Assembly (NCBI RefSeq): GCF_014647135.1
Contig: NZ_BMOP01000005.1
Location: forward strand, 1 to 39,131
DNA: 39,131 nt
DNA from: Shewanella xiamenensis
GTDB lineage: Bacteria; Pseudomonadota; Gammaproteobacteria; Enterobacterales; Shewanellaceae
Reading direction: 5' to 3'
Shown here: positions 1 through 8,819 of the stretch, in pieces
Numbering within the stretch: position 1 is the first letter of the stretch
Layout of the letters: each line of letters starts with the position of its first letter
Notes under the pieces: model-generated
Seen by the model: the letters and a program-made list of their open reading frames with translations, nothing else
Database searches by the model: none
Told to the model about the DNA's origin: nothing
Made by a program: the position numbers and the translations under genes

Positions 1-145
1 TGGAATTAACGAGGAAATAATCCGTAGATACGTTAGGCATCAAGAGAAAGTAGAGCGGCAAGAGCAGGGTCAACTTGCTCTTGAATAAAGGCCCCCTTTT
101 AGGGGGTTAAAACAAAGCCACCTTCTTTAGAAGGTGGATTCTTTA
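1..145 (+). mobile_element. Right end of an IS200/IS605-type insertion sequence (cut by window edge)
   Basis: The first bases encode the tail of a TnpA-like protein. They are followed by a GC hairpin (CCCCC/GGGGG around 92-106) and an 8-bp perfect hairpin, CCACCTTC-TTTA-GAAGGTGG, at 118-137, then ATTCTTTAC. Subterminal hairpins beside a TTTAC-like tetranucleotide are typical of IS200/IS605 ends, which transpose as single strands and leave no terminal inverted repeats or target duplication. The exact end cannot be fixed. The GH127 remnant resumes by about 160, so the boundary lies roughly at 140-160. Confidence 0.6.
2..88 (+). CDS. C-terminal fragment of an IS200-like Y1 transposase (TnpA)
   Basis: Only the last 28 residues are in the window. 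They include EEIIRRYVRHQEKVERQEQ, then a stop at 86-88. The pattern 'xxIRRYVxxQE' followed by a charged tail is how many IS200/IS605 TnpA proteins end: the last helix carries the helper residues of the Y1 HUH site. The catalytic HUH and Tyr residues would lie upstream, outside the window. The call rests on this short tail and on the adjoining IS-like hairpin. It could be another short charged C-terminus, but the context supports TnpA. Confidence 0.55.
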   Translation, partial: GINEEIIRRYVRHQEKVERQEQGQLALE

Positions 146-159
146 CTACACCGTATGAC

Positions 160-781
160 ATTTGCGTTATATCGATTACTATGAACGTGCACTCTACAAC
201 CATATCCTCTCGTCCCAGCAAGCGAGCTCAATCACGCTGATCCCCTTATTTCGTCTGCATGACAGCCGCTATACCTTGTATTTTGGCCAGAGCGCTCCCG
301 ATGAATGGCAGCAGAAACAGCAAGCGTTAGCTCAAAAAGCCCAGATGGAAGCCAAGCTGATGGCGCAAACCTTAGATAGTGTGCAGCCCGGTGAGCAACA
401 ACCTGAGTCGGATCATTTCTTTAAGGCATCAAAGAGTGAAGCGGGCCTTAATGGTAATCGCCATTGGCGCCATGCCGAGGATTGGTTTAGCTATCAACTC
501 GATGCCAAAGGTGAACCGCAACCCATATTGCGCTTAACTTACTTTGGTTTGGATGCAGGGCGACGTTTTGACATTTTGATCAACGATAAACGCCTTGCCG
601 AAGTCACTCTGCCTGCCGATAAGGGGCCAACATTTTTAGTGTCGACTACCCTATTCCCGCCGATATGCTTTTGGATAGCACTGTACCCTTCAGGGTGAAA
701 TTTGTGGCAAAACCGGGCTCGATTGCTGGCGGTTTATATGAGGTGCGCCTACTAAAAAGTGAGCCAAGCTCGACTCAGTAA
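160..781 (+). pseudogene. GH127 beta-L-arabinofuranosidase remnant
   Basis: The reading frame begins at RYIDYYERALYNHILSSQQ, an internal motif of GH127 (former DUF1680) enzymes, so everything N-terminal is missing, apparently lost at the IS end. Right after HILSSQQ the text jumps to LIPLFRLHDSRYTLYF, which belongs to the C-terminal part. The block that should hold the Cys and Glu zinc-site residues is therefore deleted. The rest (NRHWRHAEDWFSYQL, LRLTYFGLDAGRRFDI) matches the family tail. A frameshift in the T-run near 633-637 cuts the frame at 698. In the next frame the tail continues as FSVDYPIPADMLLDSTVPF and ends in a stop at 779-781. Three lesions make this a clear pseudogene. An intact form would have removed terminal beta-L-arabinofuranose, fitting the neighbouring arabinoside locus. 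Confidence 0.85.
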
Positions 782-833
782 GCGAGCATCCCGAGCGCAT
801 GTAGGCACTCGGGCTTAAAACACTGATTCAGAT

Positions 834-863
834 AAGGGAAAGTGAAACGCTTTCCCTTGTTTT
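834..863 (+). terminator. Rho-independent terminator after the GH127 remnant
   Basis: A 9-bp perfect stem AAGGGAAAG / CTTTCCCTT with a 7-nt loop is followed by GTTTT. It probably served the GH127 gene or its operon. Confidence 0.6.
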
Positions 864-1050
864 AATCCCCTAACTCAGAGTTTCTGCGCTTGGCACTACC
901 TAATGTTTGCTGCTGGCCCTATGCGACTCGCCGTAAATAACAACCACTACCCATCAATATTTCAGTCAGCATTTCAGTCAATATTGAGTGGGACCTCGTC
1001 GGTAATAGACGAAATAAGCCAATTGAATTGAAAATTTTTGTAGGCAATAT

Positions 1051-1641
1051 CTACCGCCATTGCTGATAAAAACAAGCAACCATCTCTTTGTCATTACAAT
1101 TTTGAACAAAATAATCGATATCAGCATCGCTTTGATCGCCAAACCAGACGGAGAACAATATTGCCTGCGGGTTTAGCGGGCGCATAGCTTTAACCTCATT
1201 GAGCGCCCTGACTAATATGGCGTACAAGGCTTTGAGGTAAGCATCGTATGCCTCTTCGGACTCTAGCGCTTCAGCGTCCTCTTGTAGCAATTGCAGTTTG
1301 TCGTTAATCGCCTCACAAATATCTTCATTTTCATCGTGATGTGGAGAGTCGCAGGCCGACCAACGCAGCGTTTGCTTAAGCTCTGCGAGGGATTTATGTC
1401 GAAAACGATGATCGTTTTGATATTGCTCTGCGACGGCCATAAGACCTTCCTCAGTGAAAAGCGTGACGCCTAAATATTCCACTAAGGGCGTGCTGTATAG
1501 GCAAAAACCGTATACGGTTTCCGCCGGATAGTGTGACACCCACCAATCGTAATATTCTCCTAGTGCCAGAGCGAGTTCCTGAGCTAAGTCTTCCAATCCA
1601 GCTTCAATATCCACACTAAGCTTGTCCTTGTTTATCGCCAT
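1051..1641 (-). CDS. DUF4303-like protein of unknown function
   Basis: This is a 196-residue acidic soluble protein with no signal peptide or membrane segment. The start MAINKDKL is chosen because GAGGAG lies about 9 nt upstream of its ATG. The longer frame beginning at 1677 has no such site. The layout resembles DUF4303 proteins: a helical start, a strand pair around YGFCLYSTPLVEYLGVTLFT, a central TLRWSACDSPHH that recalls the RWSP(A/C)-W/D motif of that family, and an acidic helical region with EDAEALESEEAYDAYLKAL. Members are sometimes SUKH-like orphan immunity proteins, but no toxin gene is adjacent here. It faces away from the pseudogene and toward the arabinose locus with its own promoter. 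Function is not known. Confidence 0.5.
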   Translation of the reverse strand: MAINKDKLSVDIEAGLEDLAQELALALGEYYDWWVSHYPAETVYGFCLYSTPLVEYLGVTLFTEEGLMAVAEQYQNDHRFRHKSLAELKQTLRWSACDSPHHDENEDICEAINDKLQLLQEDAEALESEEAYDAYLKALYAILVRALNEVKAMRPLNPQAILFSVWFGDQSDADIDYFVQNCNDKEMVACFYQQWR

Positions 1642-1866
1642 ATCCCTACTCCTCGATCTTGGCAAAATCATCATCACTGAAATTCACTCCCACACTCAGG
1701 CAGGACTCCTACCCACAATGTGAATGCTCGGGCAGCAATATAACATCTTTAGGTTCAAAGATTGAATCGCTTAAGTGATTGAAATAGCGATTGGAATAGC
1801 TTGTTTTGCGTGCGAGCCTAAACAATCGCGCTTCACCTAAGCAGCAATAGCGCTTCAGTCAGGCAT

Positions 1867-1897
1867 AAAAAAGCGGGGCTGCTGAAGCATGCCCCGC
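1867..1897 (-). terminator. Terminator of the transporter/GH43 operon
   Basis: Read on the minus strand, GCGGGGC and GCCCCGC form a 7-bp GC stem around an 11-nt loop and are followed by six T. It lies about 30 nt after the stop of the last GH43 gene and would end the long arabinoside operon. Confidence 0.8.
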
Positions 1898-1928
1898 GGT
1901 TATCGAATCATTTGTGGTGGTAAATGAA

Positions 1929-2930
1929 TTAGTAGAGGTTGAACAAGGGGCGCCCGCTCTCATCAAATGTCACCACTAACATCCGAGCATGGCGATTGGG
2001 ATCATAGAGTGGATCTTTAATAATTTGCGCTAATGGACGGGTATCTGTCTTTGGCACCACGCTAGGATCGCCCACTGCATGTTCGTAATCACGGGCATGG
2101 TAGACACAGATGGGCGTTACGCCATCTTCTGCCACGGTGAAACTGTTATGACCAGGGCCGAAGATTTGCTTGTCGACATCAGTGCACAGCACTGGCTGGC
2201 GGGTTTTCTTCCATGAGTTACGATCGAGCAAATCAGCATGCTCATCGGCCTCCATATAACCCATGCAATAACAAGCACCTGTCGCGCTGGCCGAGAAAGT
2301 AATGAAGATTTTCCCCTGATGTTTAAGCACTGCAGGCCCTTCATTAACCCAAAAATCGACTCGTTCCCAATCGTAATCTGGGGTGGTGAGCATAAATTGC
2401 GCCGTCTTTAACTTGATGGGCGATGCCATTTCCGCTAAATACAGGTTGGATGCCGCAAATTGACCGCCGGTTTTCTCCGCCCAGCAGAAGTAACGCTTAC
2501 CGTTGTTTTCAAAAATGGTCGCATCTAAGGAAAAGTCGATAAATGACTTATTATCACCATCTGCCGCCTGCATCATGCCAAGTTCAATCCATTCATCATT
2601 CAAGGGATCTTGCCCTTGGCACTCAAGCACATAGGGGCGTAAGGCCCAAATATTTTCTTCTTCGCTGGCCGCAAAGTAGATGTACCATTTGCCGTCGAGA
2701 TAATGGATCTCGGGCGCCCACACGTGGCGGCTCATCGGGCCGCTTTGGTGTTTAAACCAGATATCGAAGGTTTGGGCGTCTTTCAAGCCGTCTAAGGTCT
2801 TGGATTTACGCAGTTCAATCCGATCGTAGGTCGGAACAGAGCCCGTAAAGTAGTAATAACCGTCGCTATGTCGATACACAAAGGGATCGGCGCGCTGCTC
2901 GACTAGGGGGCTGTTTGTTGCTCTTATCAT
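1929..2930 (-). CDS. Cytoplasmic GH43 alpha-L-arabinofuranosidase/arabinanase
   Basis: A 333-residue five-bladed beta-propeller glycoside hydrolase of family GH43. The three catalytic acids can be placed: the base Asp in RADPFVYRHSDG near the N-terminus, the pKa-tuning Asp in FSLDATIFENNG, and the proton-donor Glu in VNEGPAVLKHQG. WAPEIHYLDGKWYIYFAAS is a typical blade sequence. There is no signal peptide, so it should act in the cytoplasm on imported arabino-oligosaccharides or arabinosides. It is the last gene of the operon, 63 nt after a clearly related, exported GH43, with which it shares whole stretches (for example DRIELR, GPMS, WAPE, WYIYFAAS, GPGHNSF). The pair looks like a tandem duplication. 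The exact linkage specificity cannot be read from sequence. The ribosome site is weak (CAGG). Confidence 0.85.
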   Translation of the reverse strand: MIRATNSPLVEQRADPFVYRHSDGYYYFTGSVPTYDRIELRKSKTLDGLKDAQTFDIWFKHQSGPMSRHVWAPEIHYLDGKWYIYFAASEEENIWALRPYVLECQGQDPLNDEWIELGMMQAADGDNKSFIDFSLDATIFENNGKRYFCWAEKTGGQFAASNLYLAEMASPIKLKTAQFMLTTPDYDWERVDFWVNEGPAVLKHQGKIFITFSASATGACYCMGYMEADEHADLLDRNSWKKTRQPVLCTDVDKQIFGPGHNSFTVAEDGVTPICVYHARDYEHAVGDPSVVPKTDTRPLAQIIKDPLYDPNRHARMLVVTFDESGRPLFNLY

Positions 2931-2993
2931 GGAAAACCTGTCTATTCGATTAGTTAAGTGTGCAATTTTTCGTGTCTGTTAAACGCATTTCGC

Positions 2994-4130
2994 TTATTCG
3001 CGGGACTGCGTGTCTTGCCGATGCAGGGTTTGGCTATCACTCTGCTGATTATCAAATACTGGGAAACCGTCCGCCGACCAGCGAATGGCGCGGTAGTAAG
3101 TGTGTCTATTACCGTCGGTCAATGGTGTCCCCTGCAGCTCAAGGTAATTACGAGCATGGTAAAACATCAGCTCGGTTTTACCATCCTCTGCCAGCACAAA
3201 ACTATTATGGCCAGGACCAAAACGATTCAAGCTAGGCTCAGTGGTAAAGACTGGACTTGGCGATTTATGCCAACTCTTAGGATCGAGTAAATCGGCATTA
3301 TCATCGGCCCATAACAGTCCCATGGCATAACGGTCATCCGTGGCACTGGCGGAATAGGTCACGAAGACTTTACCGTTTTTAACCAACACCGCAGCGCCCT
3401 CGTTGACTTTAAAGCCTAAACGCTCCCAATCCAATAAGGGCTCGCTGATAATGGTTTCGTTATCAGAGAGTTGAGTTGGTGATAACATTTTGGCAATCAC
3501 TAAGCCGGTGTTGTAACGCTTGGTTTTGTCCTGCTGCGCCCAAATAAAATAACGCTCGCCCTTGAGGCTAAAGCTGGTCGCATCGAGGGAAAAGGCATCC
3601 TGCGCCGACTGTAATTTACCTAGCTCTTGCCATTGGCCCGTCATCGGCGAGTCACCCTCAAGGCCTAAGACAAACATGCGGTTATGAAAACGCACATCCT
3701 TATTGCTGGCCGCAAAATAGATATACCAGCGACCATCGATTTTGTGCAGCTCTGGCGCCCAAATATCGATACTCATGGGGCCAGTTTCATGCTTGCGCCA
3801 CAGGGTTTTAGGCGTTGCTTGGCGTAAACCATCTATGGTTTTGGCGTGGCGAAGTTCGATGCGGTCAAACTCAGGCACAGAGGCAATAAAGTAGTAACTG
3901 CCGTCATCATCGCGGATCACCCAAGGATCCGCCCTTCTCTCGATAAAGGGCGCCTTCGCATCGAGGGCTTGCGCCGTGGCGCTGTGGGATTGTGCGCGGC
4001 TAATCTCAAGCACAGGCACGGCTTGCGCTAATGGCAGTGCCAATGCGGCGAGTAAGCCACAGGTCAAAGGCAAGCGCCGAAAGACCGACAGGTTAGGTTG
4101 ACGATTATCCATGTTGTTTTTTGCGTCCAT
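2994..4130 (-). CDS. Exported GH43 arabinofuranosidase/arabinanase
   Basis: A GH43 enzyme of 378 residues. The N-terminus has a basic patch followed by LPLTCGLLAALALPLAQA, a signal peptide, so the enzyme is likely periplasmic or secreted. Catalytic residues are the base Asp in RRADPWVIRDDDG, the tuning Asp in FSLDATSFSLKG and the donor Glu in KVNEGAAVLVKNG. It is the exported paralogue of the neighbouring cytoplasmic GH43. The start overlaps the end of the permease gene araZ: the ATG at 4130 overlaps by 26 nt, and an alternative ATG at 4112 by 8 nt. Neither has a strong ribosome site, so translation is probably coupled to araZ. It would trim arabinan side chains or oligosaccharides before uptake through AraUVWZ. 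Confidence 0.85.
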   Translation of the reverse strand: MDAKNNMDNRQPNLSVFRRLPLTCGLLAALALPLAQAVPVLEISRAQSHSATAQALDAKAPFIERRADPWVIRDDDGSYYFIASVPEFDRIELRHAKTIDGLRQATPKTLWRKHETGPMSIDIWAPELHKIDGRWYIYFAASNKDVRFHNRMFVLGLEGDSPMTGQWQELGKLQSAQDAFSLDATSFSLKGERYFIWAQQDKTKRYNTGLVIAKMLSPTQLSDNETIISEPLLDWERLGFKVNEGAAVLVKNGKVFVTYSASATDDRYAMGLLWADDNADLLDPKSWHKSPSPVFTTEPSLNRFGPGHNSFVLAEDGKTELMFYHARNYLELQGTPLTDGNRHTYYRAIRWSADGFPVFDNQQSDSQTLHRQDTQSRE

Positions 4131-5067
4131 TCAAGAGTTTCTGTAATAGGATGAAAAAGAACAATAAGAGTCCGATAACAATCTTGGTCCACCAACTGCT
4201 TAAGCTGCCATCGAAGGTGATATAAGTTTGGATCACCCCCATCAAAATCACTCCAAGTACAGTGCCGAGCACAAATCCACTGCCGCCCGTCAGTAACGTG
4301 CCGCCAATGACCACGGCCGCAATGGCATCCAGTTCGACGCCAATGGCGCCAAGCGCATAGCCAGAGAAGGTGTAAAAGGTAAAGACAATGCCCGCCAGCG
4401 TTGCCAGAAAGCTACTGATGGCGTAAATACTGATAGTGGTTTTAGCGATGGAAATCCCCATTAGTTCAGCAGAATGTTGATTGCCACCAATGGCATACAC
4501 ATTGGTGCCGAAACGGCTGTAATGCATCACAATGGCGATAATCACAAAAAACAGAATAAAGATCAGTGAGCTTAAATCGAGCGCAGCATTGCCTGGTAGT
4601 GCAATGCTTATCTCGGCCACCGCATCGTAAAATGGATGGTCAATGGCAATCGACTCTTCACTGAGCGTCGTCGCTAAGCCCCGCGCAAGGAACATGCCCG
4701 CAAGCGTCACGATAAAAGGCTGCAACTTATACACATGGATAATGCTGCCCATGAGTGCGCCAAACAGCGTGCCAAGGGGCAAGATAACCGTAAAGGCCAA
4801 CAATGGATGCCACTGGTACTCAGTGATCAATAAACTGCTGACAACCCCACTTAAGGCGATGACGGCGCCAACTGAAAGATCAATGCCCCCGGAGATAATC
4901 ACTAAGGTCATGCCTAATGCGGTGATAAGTAAAAAAGCATTATCACGCAACAGGTTGGTGACTACTCGGCCGCTGGCAAAACCGTCAAACTGAAAGGTGC
5001 CGACCAGAAACATCGTCAGCAGCAATGAGGCGGTGATCCACAGCGGGATAAAACGTCTTGCTATCAT
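4105..5067 (-). CDS. araZ: Arabinose/arabinoside ABC transporter permease AraZ (YjfF-like)
   Basis: A 320-residue inner-membrane permease of the BPD_transp_2 family (RbsC/YjfF type), with about eight or nine hydrophobic segments. It has the family signature GGIDLSVGAVIALSGVV after the second membrane helix and the cytoplasmic coupling region AELMGISIAKT. It overlaps araW by 4 nt (ATGA), so the two permeases are translationally coupled and probably form a heterodimer, as YtfT and YjfF do. In Shewanella sp. ANA-3 the homologous system is named AraUVWZ and serves L-arabinose. I assign this one as AraZ by gene order. The C-terminal tail is short and basic (NGRKKQHG). Whether the substrate is free arabinose or small arabinosides cannot be decided here. 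Confidence 0.88.
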   Translation of the reverse strand: MIARRFIPLWITASLLLTMFLVGTFQFDGFASGRVVTNLLRDNAFLLITALGMTLVIISGGIDLSVGAVIALSGVVSSLLITEYQWHPLLAFTVILPLGTLFGALMGSIIHVYKLQPFIVTLAGMFLARGLATTLSEESIAIDHPFYDAVAEISIALPGNAALDLSSLIFILFFVIIAIVMHYSRFGTNVYAIGGNQHSAELMGISIAKTTISIYAISSFLATLAGIVFTFYTFSGYALGAIGVELDAIAAVVIGGTLLTGGSGFVLGTVLGVILMGVIQTYITFDGSLSSWWTKIVIGLLLFFFILLQKLLNGRKKQHG

Positions 5068-6248
5068 GGTTTTTCTCCTGTCGCTGTGCTGACTTTTGCA
5101 CTTGTGCCCTTTTCTGCTGGTTTTGCATCCGCTTGGCGCTTGGATTTGAATAGCGCCGACAATTGGCGCCTAAATTTAGCCGATTGCAACAGCAGCACGG
5201 TCAGGATAACGATGGCCTTGATCAGCAAGTTAAATTTAGCGGGTAAACCGCTGACGATAATGGTGGTCGCTAAGGTTTGGATGATCAGCGCGCCGACGAC
5301 CGACAGAATCAAGGAGAAACGCCCGCCCGTGAGTGCGGCGCCGCCAATAACCACTGCTAATATGGCATCGAGCTCAAGCCACAGTCCGGCATTATTCGCA
5401 TCTGAACCTTGGATATCGGCGGTGCTGATCATGCCGGCCAATGCCGCGCACAGACCCGCAATGGCATAGGCAAACAGTTTGATGGATTTATCGTTGATCC
5501 CAAGGTAACGACTCGCCTTGGCATTACAGCCCACCGCTTCGATAAACAGCCCTAAGGCGGTTTTACGTAGCAGTAATTGGCTAAAGATCAGCATCCCAAT
5601 CACAATCCACACGGGCATCGGCAGGCCTAAAAACTGGCCCACGCCAATAGCGGCAAAGCCTGGGTGCTGGAAGGTGATAATTTGCCCTTGGTTGATAAGC
5701 TGAGCAACACCGCGCCCTGCCACCATCAAAAGCAAGGTTGCGACAATCGGTTGAATGCCTAAGAAACTCACCAGACCGCCATTAATACAACCGGCTAAGA
5801 GCCCAATACTCAGGCCTGCAGCAATGACGATGACTAAGCTTAAATCCGGCACTAACAGTAGATTCGCGCAAACGGCGCCCGCAATCGCCATCACGGCACC
5901 AACCGACAGGTCAATACCGCCAGTGGCAATCACGAGACTCATACCAATGGAGAGCAGCGCCACGGGTGCACTGCGATTTAAAATATCAATCAAAGAGCCA
6001 TAGAGTCTGTCGTCTTGATAGCTGATATTAAAGAAACTGCTGTCAATAAACAGATTGGCAAGTAACAGAATACCTAAAGCCAAGAGTGGCCAGAGGTATC
6101 GACCAATGGAGGTCGACTTGCCCGCTTGGTAACGGGCATTTTTTTCTTGAACCATGGTTTTGTGGCTTTCCTGCATCCGTTGTCGCTCAGATGAGTTCGA
6201 CTCAGGCGAAAATGATTCGGTCGATAGGGTTTGGACAGAGTTTTTCAT
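5064..6248 (-). CDS. araW: Arabinose/arabinoside ABC transporter permease AraW (YtfT-like)
   Basis: A 394-residue permease of the same family as AraZ, with the motif GGIDLSVGAVMAIAGAV and a second conserved GGAALTGG. It has about 50 polar residues before the first membrane helix (YLWPLLALGILLLANLF) and a long charged cytoplasmic tail (KSKRQADAKPAEKG), both longer than in E. coli YtfT. The annotated ATG is supported by GGAGG 5-9 nt upstream, located inside the end of araV. The araV stop and the araW start abut directly (TAAATG). It forms the membrane channel together with AraZ. Confidence 0.88.
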   Translation of the reverse strand: MKNSVQTLSTESFSPESNSSERQRMQESHKTMVQEKNARYQAGKSTSIGRYLWPLLALGILLLANLFIDSSFFNISYQDDRLYGSLIDILNRSAPVALLSIGMSLVIATGGIDLSVGAVMAIAGAVCANLLLVPDLSLVIVIAAGLSIGLLAGCINGGLVSFLGIQPIVATLLLMVAGRGVAQLINQGQIITFQHPGFAAIGVGQFLGLPMPVWIVIGMLIFSQLLLRKTALGLFIEAVGCNAKASRYLGINDKSIKLFAYAIAGLCAALAGMISTADIQGSDANNAGLWLELDAILAVVIGGAALTGGRFSLILSVVGALIIQTLATTIIVSGLPAKFNLLIKAIVILTVLLLQSAKFRRQLSALFKSKRQADAKPAEKGTSAKVSTATGEKP

Positions 6249-7748
6249 TTATCCCTCCGCAATCGCTTGCATTACGTGTTGCGAGGTTAATTCCGCTCCT
6301 GAAAGTTCACGTACTGCGTATCTGTCGCGTAATACCACGACTTTATTTGAAAAGGCCACGAGCTCATCGAGTTCAGACGATGCAACCAGCAACGACATGC
6401 CTTCATCACACAAAGTTCTGATAAGCTTGACGATTTCAGCGTGGGCGCCAATATCGATGCCGCGGGTCGGCTCATCTAGCACAAGCAAAATGGGCTCGAT
6501 GGCTAACCAACGCGCGAGGATCACCTTCTGTTGATTACCGCCACTCAATTGCTCTATGGGTTTATCTGCGTCCGGTGTTGCAATCTGTAATTTATCGATA
6601 AAGAACTGGGCAATTTCCTGCTGCCGAGCTTTAGATAAATACCGCCACCACCCGATACGCGCCTGCAGCGCGAGTATGATGTTTTCGCGAATCGATAAAG
6701 GGCCGATAATCCCGTCAATCTTGCGATCTTCGGGGCACAGGGCGATCCCAGCGCTGATCGCATCCACGGGTTGTGACAGATTCAATTTCTGCCCCGCCAA
6801 ATGGATACTGCCGCTATCGACCAAGTCCAGCCCAAATACGGCGTTGCACACTTCGCTGCGCCCAGAGCCTAACAGCCCCGCAAGTCCAACTGCCTGCCCC
6901 TTTGGCACGGTGAGATTCATCGATTGGATTGAACCTTTTACCGACACATCTTTGAGGGACAAGAGCACAGCCTCAGCGCGGGTGACGGTGCGCTCCTTTT
7001 CCTGTTTATCAACCAATTGCTCCTGCAGAGAACGCCCGAGCATGGCTTCAATCAACTTAGGTTGTGGCAGTTCTGCCGTCAGATATTCGCCGATAAACTG
7101 CCCGTTACGTAACACGGTAATGCGATCGCTTATCTGATAAACCTGATCGAGGAAGTGAGTGATAAATACGATAGCCACGCCCTTGGCTTTGAGCTGGTTT
7201 AAGATCCCAAACAGCACTTGCACTTCTTTGGCATCTAAGCTCGCGGTAGGCTCATCGAGCACTAATACCTTGGCTGACATGGCTACGCCACGGGCGATGG
7301 CGATCAGTTGCTGCACCGCGATGGAATAGTCCGACAGCGGTGCGCTAACATCGATATCCAGCTTGAACTGGGTTAACACGGCCCGCGCGTCGTCATCCAT
7401 TTTTTTAAAATGGATCAGTCCAAGGCGGCGCGGTTCGTAACCGAGGAACAGGTTTTGTGCCACGGTCAGGTTAGGCACTAAGTTCACCTCTTGGTAAACC
7501 GTGCTGATCCCCGCCTTTTGCGCATCCATTGGTGTGTTGAAGTGTTGCGGCTCACCGAGGAAAAGGATGTCGCCCATGTCTTTCGACTGGGCGCCTGTCA
7601 TCACTTTCACCAGCGTCGATTTACCCGCACCGTTTTCGCCCAATAGGGCGTGAACTTCCCCTGCAAATAACCGTAAGCTCACATCCTCAAGGGCTTTAAC
7701 GCCCGGATAATGCTTACTGATCTGCTTGAGTTCTAAAATAAGGCTCAT
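6249..7748 (-). CDS. araV: Sugar ABC transporter ATPase AraV (YtfR-like, two domains)
   Basis: A 499-residue ATPase with two fused nucleotide-binding domains, the size usual for RbsA/YtfR proteins. Domain 1 has Walker A GENGAGKST and Walker B VLVLDEPTAS, with a degenerate signature (YSIAVQQLIAIARG). Domain 2 has a weak Walker A (GLLGSGRSE), an intact signature LSGGNQQKVILARWL and Walker B LLVLDEPTRGID. Asymmetric domains are normal in this family. The start MSLILELKQ is chosen because GGGGAA lies about 8 nt upstream. The longer open frame to 7835 overlaps the end of araU and lacks a site. It energises AraW/AraZ. Confidence 0.9.
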   Translation of the reverse strand: MSLILELKQISKHYPGVKALEDVSLRLFAGEVHALLGENGAGKSTLVKVMTGAQSKDMGDILFLGEPQHFNTPMDAQKAGISTVYQEVNLVPNLTVAQNLFLGYEPRRLGLIHFKKMDDDARAVLTQFKLDIDVSAPLSDYSIAVQQLIAIARGVAMSAKVLVLDEPTASLDAKEVQVLFGILNQLKAKGVAIVFITHFLDQVYQISDRITVLRNGQFIGEYLTAELPQPKLIEAMLGRSLQEQLVDKQEKERTVTRAEAVLLSLKDVSVKGSIQSMNLTVPKGQAVGLAGLLGSGRSEVCNAVFGLDLVDSGSIHLAGQKLNLSQPVDAISAGIALCPEDRKIDGIIGPLSIRENIILALQARIGWWRYLSKARQQEIAQFFIDKLQIATPDADKPIEQLSGGNQQKVILARWLAIEPILLVLDEPTRGIDIGAHAEIVKLIRTLCDEGMSLLVASSELDELVAFSNKVVVLRDRYAVRELSGAELTSQHVMQAIAEG

Positions 7749-7779
7749 AGCGCTATTCCCCAAGAAAGCGTCAATGGGA

Positions 7780-8721
7780 TTATTGCTGGCGGCGCTTTTC
7801 GTACTCTGCGGCAGCGGTTTCTTGGGTAAATACATTACCCGTGGTGCTAATTAGCTTGGCTTGATCCTTATTGCCCTTCAGGTACGCATCGATAGCATCG
7901 AACGCTGGGCCGCCTAAGTATGGGCTAAGCTCAACCGTGGCATTAACATCGCCATCGGCCATGGCCTTAAAGTAATCGGGAACACCGTCCACTGAGACAA
8001 TCAGAATATCTTTGCCCGGTTTTAAACCCGCTTCTTTAATGGCTTGTACGGCGCCAAGGGCCATTTCATCGTTATGCGACCACACGGCGCACAGTGGCTG
8101 ACCGTTTTGCGCCTTAAGGAAACCTTCCATCACTTCTTTACCCTTAGCGCGGGTAAATTCGCCGGTTTGGCTGCGAACGATCTTGGCATTGGGATAATTG
8201 GCAATCACTTGGTTAAAACCGGCGGCGCGATCAATCGCTGCGGTTGCACCTACCGTGCCCTGCAACTCGGCGATATCGCAGTTGCCTTGGGTTTTATCCA
8301 TTAGCCATTGGCCAATCTTGCGGCCTTCTTCGGTAAAGTCGGAGGCGATACGGGTAAGGAATAAGGAGTCATCATCGACCTTGATATTACGGTCAACAAT
8401 CACCACAGGAATGTGGGCACGTTTGGCTTCTTTGAGTACGGGTTTCCAGCCTGTTTCCACTACGGGCGCGATAATAATGGCATCCACGCCTTGGGCGATA
8501 AAGCTACGCACGGCTTTGATTTGGTTCTCTTGTTTTTGCTGAGCGTCGGCAAATTTTAAATCGATGCCACGCTGTTTAGCTTCGGCCTTGACCGCTTCGC
8601 TAAAGCTGGTACGCCAACCACTCTCGGAGCCAACCTGTGAAAAGCCCACCGTGGTGGCGTAGGCACAAGTTGCACTGACAGCCCATAATCCCAATGCGGT
8701 AATGATTTTATTATGTTTCAT
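7780..8721 (-). CDS. araU: Periplasmic sugar-binding protein AraU (YtfQ-like)
   Basis: A 313-residue solute-binding protein of the periplasmic binding protein-like family PF13407. The signal peptide MKHNKIITALGLWAVSATCA is followed by TTVGFSQVGSESGWR, the typical first strand and ligand loop of YtfQ-type proteins. Further conserved parts are GVDAIIIAPVVETGW, VVIVDRNI and SVDGVPDYFKAMADG. E. coli YtfQ binds galactofuranose, and the Shewanella AraU homologue is associated with L-arabinose. The shared preference for furanose sugars makes arabinofuranose a plausible ligand, but that is inference. It follows the epimerase gene with a 98-nt spacer that holds a strong stem-loop. Confidence 0.9.
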   Translation of the reverse strand: MKHNKIITALGLWAVSATCAYATTVGFSQVGSESGWRTSFSEAVKAEAKQRGIDLKFADAQQKQENQIKAVRSFIAQGVDAIIIAPVVETGWKPVLKEAKRAHIPVVIVDRNIKVDDDSLFLTRIASDFTEEGRKIGQWLMDKTQGNCDIAELQGTVGATAAIDRAAGFNQVIANYPNAKIVRSQTGEFTRAKGKEVMEGFLKAQNGQPLCAVWSHNDEMALGAVQAIKEAGLKPGKDILIVSVDGVPDYFKAMADGDVNATVELSPYLGGPAFDAIDAYLKGNKDQAKLISTTGNVFTQETAAAEYEKRRQQ

Positions 8722-8761
8722 TATTATTCCCTTTATAATTTTAGGTAACAGAGATCCCCTA

Positions 8762-8781
8762 GCCTGCTGTTAACAGCAGGC
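8762..8781 (-). other. Intercistronic stem-loop before araU
   Basis: The 20-nt perfect palindrome GCCTGCTGTTAACAGCAGGC sits between the aldose 1-epimerase stop and the araU start, 40 nt upstream of the araU ATG, with no T-run after it. Such hairpins often mark a processing end that raises the abundance of the binding-protein mRNA over the rest of the operon. It could instead be a weak attenuator. Confidence 0.5.
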
Positions 8782-8819
8782 CAACTCGTACAAATAAATG
8801 TTATTTCGCCTTGATTGAA

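Noticed and set aside
3846..7137. Several plus-strand open frames opposite the GH43 and transporter genes
   Set aside because: They are complementary-strand shadows of well-identified genes.
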